The position numbers and the translations under genes were made by a program. Below the pieces are notes generated by a model. That model saw only the letters and a list, made by a program, of their open reading frames with translations. It ran no database searches and was not told the DNA's origin. From G963662985 sp963662985 (lineage in GTDB: Bacteria > Chloroflexota > Anaerolineae > Anaerolineales > UBA11579): DNA of 64,000 nucleotides. Shown one piece after another: positions 7,892 through 16,607 of this stretch; position 1 is the first letter of the stretch, and every line of letters begins with the position of its first letter. The DNA lies in the NCBI GenBank assembly GCA_963662985.1, contig OY760067.1, positions 372,001 through 436,000 of the forward strand, given 5' to 3'.

Positions 7892-9187
7892 TTAATCTGT
7901 TTTTCGCATTTTTGGATAAAAAATAAAAACAACCAAACTAAAAGATAGTAATAATATGCTACCGATTTGCATTGCCACTGGTGTGTTTATTCTTTCTGCT
8001 AAACTAGAAATTACTAAACCACCTAATGAAAAAGCACCCATCAAACTTAAGCTATAGACACTCATCACACGACCTCTTAATTGATCTGCAACACGTTCTT
8101 GTACCATTGAGTTGCAGGTGTTGACAAAAAGCATAAATACAAGGCCGGTGAAGAATAAAAAACCTAATGATGTGGGTAGTGTTCTTGTGAATGTAAATCC
8201 TAACATCAGAACTGGGGTGAGAAAACTGCCAATTGTAAATAGAATACCCTTTACGGATAATTTGCTCAGGCTAGCTACTATCAAAGCACCAATAACAGAC
8301 CCCATTCCTCTAAATGATAGCAAATATCCATTATACTCGACACCACCATGTAATATTTCAGTTGCCCATACAGGGAAAAGCGTGACAAACCCTCCCATTG
8401 AAAATCCAATCATAAATACTGCAATAATGAGCCAAAAGGTGGTTTTATCTGACCAAATATATTTAAAAGAATTTCTCAATGCAATGAACATTTTTTCTTG
8501 CGGTTCAGCTTTTTCATTTTGAAAATTCACTTTTTTATGATCTGTGCTTTTGTTCTCTATGATTGTTGTTTCATTGGAAAACCGCATAAGGAGTAATGCG
8601 CCAATAATAAAAAGGAACGTAATAGCATTGATCAAAAAACACCACGCAGGACCAAAAAGTGCATATGCAATACCTGCTGCAGTGGGACCAACAACTCGGG
8701 CTAAATTAAACATCATCGAATTTAAGGCAATAGCGTTGGAAAGTTCATTCTTTGGGACTAAATCAGCTACAAAAGCTTGACGTGCGGGGGTGTTAAAAGC
8801 ATTGGCAACACCAAGTATAAGTGCAAGAATTAAAATATGCCAAGGTAAAACAATATCAGTAAATACTAAGAATGAAAGTATAAAAGCTAGTAACATCATT
8901 GTGGAGATTGTGACTAGCATGAGGCGACGTTTGGAAAATATGCGGTCGACTATTACTCCTGCAAAAAGCATTAACAGCCATGAAGGTAATCCATTTGCAA
9001 AAGTTACATAACCGAGAAAACTTGGAGAATTTGTAAGTTCATAGATCAAGTACCCTTGGGCAGTACTTTGCATCATGTCTCCAAATAAAGAAAATAAGTT
9101 GCCAGAAAAGTAAAGACGATAATTACGAATTCTTAAAGAAGAAAAGGACTCTTTGAGAACATTGTGTTTTTGTTTTGTGAGTGCCAT
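7892..9187 (-). CDS. MFS exporter (EntS/MFS_3-like)
   Basis: A 431-residue membrane protein with about 12 hydrophobic segments. It begins with the family signature SLRIRNYRLYFSGNLFSLFGDMMQ, and the loop 2-3 region reads GVIVDRIFSKRRLMLV. The family exports siderophores, drugs or other small molecules; the substrate here is unknown. The ATG has no Shine-Dalgarno sequence and lies 6 nt after a TATACT box, so the mRNA is probably leaderless. Confidence 0.85.
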   Translation of the reverse strand: MALTKQKHNVLKESFSSLRIRNYRLYFSGNLFSLFGDMMQSTAQGYLIYELTNSPSFLGYVTFANGLPSWLLMLFAGVIVDRIFSKRRLMLVTISTMMLLAFILSFLVFTDIVLPWHILILALILGVANAFNTPARQAFVADLVPKNELSNAIALNSMMFNLARVVGPTAAGIAYALFGPAWCFLINAITFLFIIGALLLMRFSNETTIIENKSTDHKKVNFQNEKAEPQEKMFIALRNSFKYIWSDKTTFWLIIAVFMIGFSMGGFVTLFPVWATEILHGGVEYNGYLLSFRGMGSVIGALIVASLSKLSVKGILFTIGSFLTPVLMLGFTFTRTLPTSLGFLFFTGLVFMLFVNTCNSMVQERVADQLRGRVMSVYSLSLMGAFSLGGLVISSLAERINTPVAMQIGSILLLSFSLVVFIFYPKMRKTD

Positions 9188-9193
9188 TATAAG

Positions 9194-9199
9194 AGTATA
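9194..9199 (-). promoter_or_regulatory. -10 box of a leaderless promoter (MFS gene)
   Basis: TATACT on the minus strand ends exactly 6 nt before the ATG at 9187, so the transcript would begin at or next to the start codon. No clear -35 box is visible. Confidence 0.55.
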
Positions 9200-9211
9200 A
9201 CATTAAATAAA

Positions 9212-9238
9212 AAAGGATTGTTTTGATAACAATCCTTT
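9212..9238 (-). terminator. intrinsic terminator of the kinase/SGNH/nuclease unit
   Basis: A perfect 11-bp stem, AAAGGATTGTT with AACAATCCTTT and a 5-nt loop, is followed by T residues on the minus strand. It ends the unit just before the MFS promoter. Confidence 0.85.
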
Positions 9239-9249
9239 AAGAATTTCAT

Positions 9250-9906
9250 TTATTTAGACCACATTCCAATACTATGTGTCCTTGGATATTCTTCTTGTTG
9301 TGCCAGAAAAACATCACATGAATTATCTGGATCATATTCTCTAGCATCTGCATATCCTTTTGCTACTAATTCTGCATTTACAAAAATGTCATCTAACATA
9401 ATGTAGCGCAAAAGACGACCATATTGATCTGTATCTGTAACATCTCTATAGAGCATCACTTCTTCGCCTTCTAATAAATTTTTATTGTAGGCAGTAGCTT
9501 CTGAACCATAAAACTCATCGAATTCTGGTGTATTAATCCCAACATATCGGACTCGAAAAGTTTCTCCATTAATCAAAACTTCAGCAGTATCTCCGTCCAC
9601 AGCACGAACAACATAAGCTTTTACTCCTTGTTGAGTAGGGATACAATCTGGTAAGTTAACAATTGACTCCACTAATTCTGCATTTTGTTTTTTCAAGGCT
9701 GCTTTGTTAGTTGTATCCGCATATACTACTGGTGCTTGGGTGGCTGCTATTGATGTTGGATAAGCTGTTTTCGTAGGTTCTTCACCAGTAATCATGTTTA
9801 CTACATCTTGATTAAATGTGTCACCTGAGAAAAAAAGATAAATGATATATCCAATGATTAATAAGAATCCAATAAGTGCTTTTTTGTTTTTAATTTCTAA
9901 TTTCAT
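9250..9906 (-). CDS. membrane-anchored thermonuclease (SNase-like)
   Basis: A 218-residue protein with one N-terminal membrane helix (about 9-27), a linker, and a staphylococcal nuclease domain in the second half. The domain shows VVRAVDGDTAEV, RVRYVGINTPE, YGSEA and DQYGRLLRY, which carry the Ca-binding Asp residues and the two catalytic Arg of the family. It probably degrades DNA outside the cell. The start at 9906 overlaps the stop of the previous gene by one base. A further ATG at 9924 has no ribosome binding site. Confidence 0.85.
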   Translation of the reverse strand: MKLEIKNKKALIGFLLIIGYIIYLFFSGDTFNQDVVNMITGEEPTKTAYPTSIAATQAPVVYADTTNKAALKKQNAELVESIVNLPDCIPTQQGVKAYVVRAVDGDTAEVLINGETFRVRYVGINTPEFDEFYGSEATAYNKNLLEGEEVMLYRDVTDTDQYGRLLRYIMLDDIFVNAELVAKGYADAREYDPDNSCDVFLAQQEEYPRTHSIGMWSK

Positions 9907-10721
9907 TATCGTACATATCTCCATACAGAGTCTAAAATTTGAAGCCCACTATATCTTTGTATTTGTTTGCCAGCTTCAGAAAGATGCATATACCCACCTA
10001 CACTTTCAGGATCAAGTCCATGATCTGGTAATCCTTGCATAGCCGCCCACATATTCCATAACGGAATATCATATTCTAGTGCAATCGTGGCAATCTCACG
10101 ATTAATGCTAAAATCTTCTTCATGGTTATCTGCTTTTGTGGCAAGAATTGGAAGGACATTTGCATCTAAGAGCGTTTGGATTATTTGACGCAAATAAATT
10201 GGATCACGTTCAGTCCAATGCGTCCCTAAACGAATAAATGCAATACTGGGGTTATAAGCTCGTAGTTCACATTGCAAAGAACTTTCGTTTTCAAAACAGA
10301 CACCTGCTTCTATATAATCTACTGGTCTGCCAGGTGCTAGGTGTGAAGCAGGATTGGCTCCATCCATATTTCCGGGAGTATTATATTTGATCGATTTTTC
10401 TCTGAAAAATGCTAATGTTTCAAGGTAATTGTCTACATTATCTGTAAAAAGGTTGGGATCTAAATTGTAATAAGGACCTAAAAATTGTCCTGTCATTGTT
10501 TGACAATCTCCAATCACAGTAAAATATGTGGGGTCATTACCTGCTTTAATTCCATTTTGATAAATCTCTCGATGTTTTTCTGTAAATGTAGGAAAAATTG
10601 GAAGCAATTGCCACCAATTTTCATCCTCTTGATAAGCGTTTACATTTTTGGGAAAAATGAATGTGCTTGAAAATATTAAAAGGCATACTATACCATTTAT
10701 AATATAATTTATTTTTTTCAT
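9906..10721 (-). CDS. secreted SGNH/GDSL-hydrolase-like protein
   Basis: About 271 residues with an N-terminal signal segment ending near NVNA. The IGDCQTMTG segment occupies the place of the GDS nucleophile block, IRLGTHW that of the GxND block, and MHLSEAGKQ that of the C-terminal His block. If this alignment is right, the nucleophilic Ser is a Cys. The family hydrolyses esters; whether this one is active is unclear. The ATG at 10721 lies 4 nt after the histidine kinase stop, so it is in the same transcript. Confidence 0.55.
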   Translation of the reverse strand: MKKINYIINGIVCLLIFSSTFIFPKNVNAYQEDENWWQLLPIFPTFTEKHREIYQNGIKAGNDPTYFTVIGDCQTMTGQFLGPYYNLDPNLFTDNVDNYLETLAFFREKSIKYNTPGNMDGANPASHLAPGRPVDYIEAGVCFENESSLQCELRAYNPSIAFIRLGTHWTERDPIYLRQIIQTLLDANVLPILATKADNHEEDFSINREIATIALEYDIPLWNMWAAMQGLPDHGLDPESVGGYMHLSEAGKQIQRYSGLQILDSVWRYVR

Positions 10722-10725
10722 GGGT

Positions 10726-12444
10726 TTAATAGGATTTTTGTAATCTTTCTGCAGCTTCTTCTGTAATAGGAACCAACACTTCAACTGTAGTACCTATATT
10801 AATCTGTGAATTGATATGGAAGATACCATTTAAAATCTCTGTTCTTTCGCGAAGATTGACCATGCCCAAACTGCTACTTTCACGATCTTCGTATTTACTT
10901 TGCATTTCTTCTACATCAAAACCAACACCATCATCTGCTATTTGTACTTTGATGATATCGCTTCCTTGTCTTGAGAAGGAGACATTGATATTTTCTGCTT
11001 TGGCATGTTTCCTAGCATTGTTAATTGCTTCATCAATTATATAAAAAAGAACATTTTGTTTTCCAACTTCAAGGTCAGTTAATATTCCTTCTTCAACAAA
11101 AATATTCACTTTTTGGTTATACATTTCTTCAGTTTTTTCAGCTAATGCTAATAATGCTGCTTCTAACCCTTTGGATTCTAAAACTAATGGACGTAATGTA
11201 AATAACATATGACGCATTTCTTTGGTGGTGCGTCGGGCTAAATTCTCTGTTTTAAAAAGTTCTTCGGCAGCAGCATTTACATCTTTTTCAAGGAGACGGC
11301 GAGATAAATTAACACGCATTGAAATGGCAGCAAGACTTTGTGTGGGACCATCATGGAGATCACGTGCTAGCTTCTTTTGAGCTTCATTGTGAACATCTCT
11401 TAATCTGTTTTTTTCAATTTGGATTTGCTCATATAACATTGCATTTTGAAGTGATGATACTGCTTGACGAAGGATAATGTTAAGCACAGCTAAACGATCA
11501 TTATTAAAGAAATCTTCGTTGGGATGGGCAAATATCATAAATCCTAGAAAACGTCTTCGATAACGTAAGGGGAAAATAACAGCAGCATTCATATTTTGAA
11601 TAGCAATTAATCTTTTTAATTCAGGATCATTTTGAGGATTCTTAATCACAATTAAATCATTGTTATCGCGAAGTTTTTGCAGAGCCCCTTGCTCGCACGT
11701 AAAAGCAACACGATAATCAGCTGTCACTAACCCTTGTGCCATTTTAGGAATAAATTTATCTGGTTCAATCTCGTCTTCTAAATAAAAGGCATTTAGGATA
11801 CGACTACGTTCCTTTTCATCTTCTGTCATGGCTTTGAGTCCAAGCATTAGTGCGGATTCAAGCACATATTCATAATTAAGACTTGAGTTTAATTCAAAAA
11901 CCATGTCATACAACATGGAAAGGGAGAGAAGTTTATTTTCTTCTTGTGTTTTTTCAACTATAGTTTTTTGATGGATGTATAGTACTCCAAAAACAACTGA
12001 TAAAATTGGTACAACTATGAGGATAGCTTGGTAAGCTAAGAATTCAAATTTCAAATCATTCAAAAAGTAACTTAAGAAATAAAGAACAATACTGGTAAAA
12101 GCTGAAATTGAACCAATCCAAATTCCATATGTAATCGTCGCATTAAGAACAAGATTACCAATCGCTAGTAACATTGTTATATAAGATGGGAAAATAAAAA
12201 GAGCGTAGATTACAAAAAATATATCTACAAAAAAACCAATAAACCCTAAGATATTAACGCTTTTTTGATGCCCTTGCAGAAAAGTTGCTGCCAGTAACCA
12301 AACAATCAATATACCTAATGATATAAAAGCTAAAGTGGGAACATGTTTTTCATAAAACATAAAAAAAGCAATAGACATAAGAAATATAGAACGTAATAGT
12401 CTAATCGTTGAAAAATGAAATTCAGTTAATTTCTTATTAATCAT
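10726..12444 (-). CDS. membrane sensor histidine kinase (NarX/DesK-type)
   Basis: A 572-residue protein. It has about six membrane helices (residues 12-165), a GAF-like sensor region (about 180-335), a HisKA_3 dimerisation domain with phospho-acceptor His364 (ARDLHDGPTQS), and a HATPase domain with DEAINNARKHA and DDGVGF. Kinases of this class pass phosphate to LuxR/NarL-type regulators, but none is encoded nearby, so it is an orphan. It heads an operon with the SGNH and nuclease genes. The ATG has no Shine-Dalgarno sequence and follows a -10 box by 6 nt. Confidence 0.88.
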   Translation of the reverse strand: MINKKLTEFHFSTIRLLRSIFLMSIAFFMFYEKHVPTLAFISLGILIVWLLAATFLQGHQKSVNILGFIGFFVDIFFVIYALFIFPSYITMLLAIGNLVLNATITYGIWIGSISAFTSIVLYFLSYFLNDLKFEFLAYQAILIVVPILSVVFGVLYIHQKTIVEKTQEENKLLSLSMLYDMVFELNSSLNYEYVLESALMLGLKAMTEDEKERSRILNAFYLEDEIEPDKFIPKMAQGLVTADYRVAFTCEQGALQKLRDNNDLIVIKNPQNDPELKRLIAIQNMNAAVIFPLRYRRRFLGFMIFAHPNEDFFNNDRLAVLNIILRQAVSSLQNAMLYEQIQIEKNRLRDVHNEAQKKLARDLHDGPTQSLAAISMRVNLSRRLLEKDVNAAAEELFKTENLARRTTKEMRHMLFTLRPLVLESKGLEAALLALAEKTEEMYNQKVNIFVEEGILTDLEVGKQNVLFYIIDEAINNARKHAKAENINVSFSRQGSDIIKVQIADDGVGFDVEEMQSKYEDRESSSLGMVNLRERTEILNGIFHINSQINIGTTVEVLVPITEEAAERLQKSY

Positions 12445-12450
12445 GATGTA

Positions 12451-12456
12451 ATAATA
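12451..12456 (-). promoter_or_regulatory. -10 box of a leaderless promoter (histidine kinase)
   Basis: TATTAT on the minus strand ends 6 nt before the ATG at 12444. The divergent pduO gene has a TATAAT on the other strand at 12483-12488, so the two promoters share about 75 bp. Confidence 0.45.
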
Positions 12457-12519
12457 TCATATGCAAAGCAATCTCAAAAGTATATAATAGCTAAAAAAAG
12501 ATCAAATTAGGAAATTATC

Positions 12520-13080
12520 ATGAGCAGTATTAAAAAATCAAATCTTTATACAAAAAAAGGCGATTCAGGAAAAACTCACCTAGCTTCAATGAAACGAGTT
12601 TCAAAAGCTGATGCTCGTTTAGAAACTTATGGAACTGTTGATGAATTAAATGCGCATTTAGGTGTTGTGAGAGCTTTGCAAAGTGATGTTAAAACTCAAG
12701 AGATTATTAAACAAATTCAACATACTTTATTTGTGGTGGGATCTGATCTCGCATTTGAAGAAGGAACTCATCCTGAAAGTTTTCAACAAATAAACGAAAA
12801 TAATATTCAATATTTAGAAGATTTAATCGATGAACTGGATGCTTCTGTGCCAGCTTTGCGACAATTCATTTTACCGGGAGGCACATTAATTGCAGCACAA
12901 CTACATGTTGCCCGAACTATTTGCCGGCGAGCAGAACGTCAGTTAGTTCAATTTTTAGAAACAAATTCTTGTAATCCATTTATTCTGCCCTATTTAAATC
13001 GATTATCTGATCTTTTATTTATTTTAGCAAGATATGAAAACCATCAACACGGGATTAACGATATTCCATGGGAAAAATGA
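12520..13080 (+). CDS. pduO: cob(I)alamin adenosyltransferase, PduO type
   Basis: This enzyme transfers the adenosyl group of ATP to cob(I)alamin to make coenzyme B12. The 186-residue protein has the N-terminal ATP motif YTKKGDSGKTHL, then RVSKADARLETYGTVDELNAHLG, and the helical motif ARTICRRAERQLV. TAGGA lies 9 nt upstream of the ATG. It is monocistronic, so the B12-dependent enzyme served cannot be read from context. Confidence 0.93.
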   Translation: MSSIKKSNLYTKKGDSGKTHLASMKRVSKADARLETYGTVDELNAHLGVVRALQSDVKTQEIIKQIQHTLFVVGSDLAFEEGTHPESFQQINENNIQYLEDLIDELDASVPALRQFILPGGTLIAAQLHVARTICRRAERQLVQFLETNSCNPFILPYLNRLSDLLFILARYENHQHGINDIPWEK

Positions 13081-13084
13081 CAGA

Positions 13085-13112
13085 AAAAAGAAGCTGATAT
13101 CAGCTTCTTTTT
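13085..13112. terminator. bidirectional intrinsic terminator
   Basis: A perfect 28-bp palindrome centred on GATATC, with A and T runs at its ends, between the convergent pduO and OsmC genes. Confidence 0.9.
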
Positions 13113-13118
13113 ATTTCT

Positions 13119-13538
13119 CTATTTTACTACTTCAAATGTTAATTCAAATTCTACTGTTGGGCGGAGTGTGTTAATCACTGAGCAATATGTTGTGTCTGAA
13201 AGTTCAATTGCTTTTTCTACTTTCTTTTCTGAAACATTTCCTTTAACTTTATAATGAATATGCATTTTTGTAAATTTTTGCGGGTATTCATCTTGTTTGG
13301 TTCCATTGACTGTTACTTCAATACCCTCAAGAGGTTCTTTCTGTTTAGTCAGAATTTTTGCTAAATCATATGTTGAACAACCAGCTGCTGCTAACATGAG
13401 CATATCTGAAGCACTGAGTCCTTTCCAATCAGCTGGTTCTTTTCCTTCCCAGCCACCCATGACCAACGTACTGCCTTTTGAATCTGCACCCACCATCAAA
13501 GTTGAATCTACCCAATTAATGCTTACTTGTTTTTCCAT
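13119..13538 (-). CDS. OsmC/Ohr family protein
   Basis: A 139-residue member of the OsmC peroxidase fold. The conserved first Cys lies in LMLAAAGCSTYDLAKIL and the second in ELSDTTYCSVINTLRP, the thiol pair that reduces organic hydroperoxides in this family. Family members act on hydroperoxides or sulfur species in the cytoplasm. GGAG lies 6 nt before the ATG at 13538. It is monocistronic. Confidence 0.88.
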   Translation of the reverse strand: MEKQVSINWVDSTLMVGADSKGSTLVMGGWEGKEPADWKGLSASDMLMLAAAGCSTYDLAKILTKQKEPLEGIEVTVNGTKQDEYPQKFTKMHIHYKVKGNVSEKKVEKAIELSDTTYCSVINTLRPTVEFELTFEVVK

Positions 13539-13608
13539 TTGAAACTCCAAAATTTCTTATAAAATTCTTATATTTAAAATATTATTTACAGAAACATATA
13601 TAATATAA

Positions 13609-13652
<44 letters not shown>

Positions 13653-13679
13653 ATTTAATAACTAACCAAGGAGGTTAGA

Positions 13680-13805
13680 ATGGAAAATAATAAAAAAAGT
13701 AATAAAATAATTCATTATCGAAGTGCAATTACTGGTAAATATGTTAGCAAAACATATGCAAAAGAACATCCAAATACAACAGTAAAAGAAACTGATAAAA
13801 AATAA
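13680..13805 (+). CDS. small basic protein (41 aa), unknown function
   Basis: The ORF encodes 41 residues behind a near-perfect AAGGAGGT (13668-13675) at good spacing, which makes translation likely. The core HYRSAITGKYVSKTYAKEHPNTTVKET recalls a small-protein family I have seen in many bacteria and phages, with no function known to me. It is Lys-rich, has no signal or membrane segment, and lies alone between two minus-strand genes. Confidence 0.75.
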   Translation: MENNKKSNKIIHYRSAITGKYVSKTYAKEHPNTTVKETDKK

Positions 13806-13808
13806 TAA

Positions 13809-14546
13809 TTAATCTTTAAATCCTATTCCATAAAAGGTAGACACTTTATATTGTTCGTTTTTTACATATGCTTTTTTAAATTGTTCAATCAATTTTGAAC
13901 TTTCATTTTCTGTGGAAATAAGAGAAAGGTCATATCGCAAAATTTCAATTTCTGAAGAAAGATTTTGATTATTGAATTCGTTGGATTTAAGTTGATCTAC
14001 AAATATATTCTTTAGTCCTGTTGTTTTCAGGAATGAAAATAGACTAGACCCTATTTGTGGATTCGCTCCTTGGTGGATTAAACTTCTCATTTGAAGTTCT
14101 CGAATCTCAGCCATTTGAGGAGATATTTTTTGAGGGCAATGATAATCTGGTTCTGCAAATATCATCAATTTTCCTCCTGATTTAAGTAATCTTGTCATTT
14201 GATTTAAAACTTTTTGTGGAGATTTGACCCAGAGCAATAAGTAATGGCAATAGACTACGTCAAAAGTATTTGGTAAAAAATGAATAAAATGAGCATCTGC
14301 GTTGATTAATTGAATTGTTGATAAATTTTGTTTTGCAAATTTTAAACTGGATAGATCAATGTCGATACCATATAAATACGAATATCCTTGACCTTGAATA
14401 TTTTTTAGGATGGCTCCCGTACCACACCCAACTTCCAATATGAGATCATTTTTAGCAACCAGACTTTCTTTAAAAAGAGTCTCTCGCACTTCTTCTGTCC
14501 ATTTAGCTTGTTCCAAAAACCTTTGATGCCATTTATCAATATTCAT
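13809..14546 (-). CDS. class I SAM-dependent methyltransferase
   Basis: A 245-residue protein with SAM motif ILEVGCGTGAIL, the acidic IDIDLSSL, and FDVVYCHYLLLWV. It is a Methyltransf_25/11-type domain of unknown substrate. The start at 14546 is preferred over the ATG at 14561: TATAAT lies exactly 6 nt before 14546, and neither ATG has a Shine-Dalgarno sequence. It is divergent from the radical SAM gene 86 nt away, so the two may belong to one pathway. Confidence 0.8.
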   Translation of the reverse strand: MNIDKWHQRFLEQAKWTEEVRETLFKESLVAKNDLILEVGCGTGAILKNIQGQGYSYLYGIDIDLSSLKFAKQNLSTIQLINADAHFIHFLPNTFDVVYCHYLLLWVKSPQKVLNQMTRLLKSGGKLMIFAEPDYHCPQKISPQMAEIRELQMRSLIHQGANPQIGSSLFSFLKTTGLKNIFVDQLKSNEFNNQNLSSEIEILRYDLSLISTENESSKLIEQFKKAYVKNEQYKVSTFYGIGFKD

Positions 14547-14552
14547 ACGATG

Positions 14553-14558
14553 ATTATA
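14553..14558 (-). promoter_or_regulatory. -10 box of a leaderless promoter (methyltransferase)
   Basis: TATAAT on the minus strand ends 6 nt before the ATG at 14546. It would lie inside the coding region if the upstream ATG at 14561 were used. Confidence 0.5.
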
Positions 14559-14632
14559 CATGATTCTTTTTCTAATGTAGTTTCATACAACCCAAACATC
14601 TCGAAATCGTAATTTATGATAGGATATTGATT

Positions 14633-16123
14633 ATGATAATTTCACAAGGTTTATATACTTATCCGCTTTCATATGAAGGCTATCAATCTCGGATTCATTT
14701 ACGAGTACATAAAGATGGAACAGGGATATTATTTGTCGATGTCACAGATGCAATCCATTTAAATGAAACTGCAACTCTTTTATGTATAAAATTATTGAAT
14801 GGTGTCTCTTCTGATGACCTATATCATTCGATGAAAAAAGCTTTTCAAGCAAAAGAAAATATATTATTAAAGAACATTATCAAGACAATGTCAAAGATGA
14901 TCCACTCAATTTATTCTAGTGGACATTTTTGTTTAGATGATTTGAATGAAGATGATCTTGAGTTGATTCAATTTGTTCCATTATTTAGTACGAGTCCAAA
15001 AGCTCCTTATAAAGTGGACCTCGCTTTGACTTATGGTTGTAACGATCAATGCCCTCATTGTTATAACGAACCAAGCCGATTTGCAATGCCTTCAATGAGA
15101 TTAGAAGAATGGTACATAGTTTTAGATAAATTAGCAGAACAAGGAGTTCCGCATTTGATCTTAACTGGTGGCGAGCCAACTTTACATCCTAATGTACTAG
15201 AAATCATTCGATATGCAAATAACAAAGGATTTATTGTGGGGATGAATAGCAATGGTAGGCGCTTGGCCTATGCACCATTTGCAGAAGCATTAAAAGAAGC
15301 AGGATTGAATCATATCCAAATTACTGTTGGTTCTTTTGATTATTTAGTTCATAATGCTATGATGGGAGTGGAATCTCACCATCAAACTATTCAAGGTTTG
15401 CAAAATGCAGTCGCTGCTGGTATACATACAATTACAAATACTACTCTAATGGAAGGCACAATGCCAGATGTAGAAAAATTCATAACCTTTTTATATGATC
15501 TAGGTATTCGAACTTTTGCAATGAACTCTATGATTGCTGCAGGAGGTGGTATTGAAAATGAAAACACTTTGGCTTTACAAAAACTCACAACTACTTTAGT
15601 CCAAGTGCGTGAAATTGCAAAATTAAAAAACATGAAATTTATGTGGTATACCGTTAGTAAACACTGTGAATTCTCCCCTATTCAATTTGATTTAGGAATG
15701 AAACGTTGCAATGCGGCAGAATATTCTGTGTGCGTTGAACCGAATGGGAACGTTTTGCCATGTCAATCTTTTTACGTACCAGGTGGCAATTTACTCTTTG
15801 ATAATTGGGAAATAATTTGGGAAAGTGATCTATTTTCTCAAATTCGGAATCGAGAGAATTCTGAAGCAGGATTGCTTTCAGAAACCTGCCTTGCTTGTGG
15901 TGTTTTAGAAAATTGTGGTGGTGGTTGTATGATTGAGCGTTATGCAGATCTGCATCAAATGGGAGAATTAAGACAAGCTGGTTGTTTTGGTTGCGCTGGG
16001 AGTGCAAAATTAGTCAATGAAGATTATGGTTACATTCCAAACGGATTTATCCCCCCTTCTACTATGAGCTCAACTACAAAAAGAGCTAGTAGTGTAATGA
16101 ACTTACCTACAAAAATGGATTAA
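14633..16123 (+). CDS. radical SAM/SPASM protein with N-terminal PqqD-like domain
   Basis: A 496-residue protein. Residues about 20-100 resemble PqqD, the peptide-binding element of RiPP enzymes (LNETATLLCIKLLNG). The radical SAM domain has Cys136, Cys140 and Cys143 (CNDQCPHC), which bind the [4Fe-4S] cluster, and the GGEPTLHP motif. The C-terminal SPASM region (about 355-465) has at least eight Cys, including CLACGVLENCGGGC, for auxiliary clusters. Family members modify ribosomal peptides, and this fusion suggests such a role, but no precursor peptide is evident next to it. AGGA precedes the ATG at 14633 by 8 nt. A 148-residue gene follows after 2 nt. Confidence 0.85.
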   Translation: MIISQGLYTYPLSYEGYQSRIHLRVHKDGTGILFVDVTDAIHLNETATLLCIKLLNGVSSDDLYHSMKKAFQAKENILLKNIIKTMSKMIHSIYSSGHFCLDDLNEDDLELIQFVPLFSTSPKAPYKVDLALTYGCNDQCPHCYNEPSRFAMPSMRLEEWYIVLDKLAEQGVPHLILTGGEPTLHPNVLEIIRYANNKGFIVGMNSNGRRLAYAPFAEALKEAGLNHIQITVGSFDYLVHNAMMGVESHHQTIQGLQNAVAAGIHTITNTTLMEGTMPDVEKFITFLYDLGIRTFAMNSMIAAGGGIENENTLALQKLTTTLVQVREIAKLKNMKFMWYTVSKHCEFSPIQFDLGMKRCNAAEYSVCVEPNGNVLPCQSFYVPGGNLLFDNWEIIWESDLFSQIRNRENSEAGLLSETCLACGVLENCGGGCMIERYADLHQMGELRQAGCFGCAGSAKLVNEDYGYIPNGFIPPSTMSSTTKRASSVMNLPTKMD

Positions 16124-16125
16124 TT

Positions 16126-16572
16126 ATGAGTGAAAAGCCTATCCAATTAGAAAGCTACCATCTTCATACAGGGTTAACAAAAGCAGAAGTTGCTTTATTG
16201 CTAAACGAAGATCTTTCAAACTTTATAACCATTTGTATAGAACAATTAATTGATAAAGAAGTTATTACTAATAAGTCAGGTACACTAACTATACTTGAAC
16301 CTTTTTCTACTTATCTAAAACAAGAAAGTAATGAAAGTGTGTTATTAATTAAATTTGCAAAAAAACAGGTTGTGCTTTTTGCTTATGAAATTCCATTATT
16401 AAAATTAATGTTGTCCCCTATTCATCTTAATATTATTTTTAAAAAAGCACAAATCATCCAAAAAGTATTTTATGATTGGATTGAGTATCGATTAATAGGG
16501 TTTGATGTTATTGCTACTAAAGAATTCTATTTTAATGAAATAAAAAAAGATATTCCTGATAATATTGCTTAG
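16126..16572 (+). CDS. hypothetical protein with winged-helix-like N-terminus
   Basis: A 148-residue protein I do not recognise. Residues about 15-55 (TKAEVALLLNEDLSNFITICIEQLIDKEVI) look like a winged-helix DNA-binding or recognition domain. The rest is alternating hydrophobic sequence without a membrane helix. It starts 2 nt after the radical SAM gene, so it is almost certainly co-transcribed. It may regulate the modification system or assist it. Confidence 0.65.
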   Translation: MSEKPIQLESYHLHTGLTKAEVALLLNEDLSNFITICIEQLIDKEVITNKSGTLTILEPFSTYLKQESNESVLLIKFAKKQVVLFAYEIPLLKLMLSPIHLNIIFKKAQIIQKVFYDWIEYRLIGFDVIATKEFYFNEIKKDIPDNIA

Positions 16573-16577
16573 TAGAT

Positions 16578-16607
16578 AAAAAAAGGTTCCTTACGGAACC
16601 TTTTTTT
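16578..16607. terminator. bidirectional intrinsic terminator
   Basis: AAAAAAAGGTTCC pairs with GGAACCTTTTTTT around a 4-nt loop. It lies between the radical SAM unit and the convergent rpsU, and overlaps the rpsU stop by two bases. Confidence 0.92.

Noticed and set aside
13680..13805. 41-residue protein as precursor peptide of the radical SAM enzyme
   Set aside because: It is about 830 bp away with an opposite-strand gene between, and its core recalls a small-protein family I have seen far beyond such enzymes.
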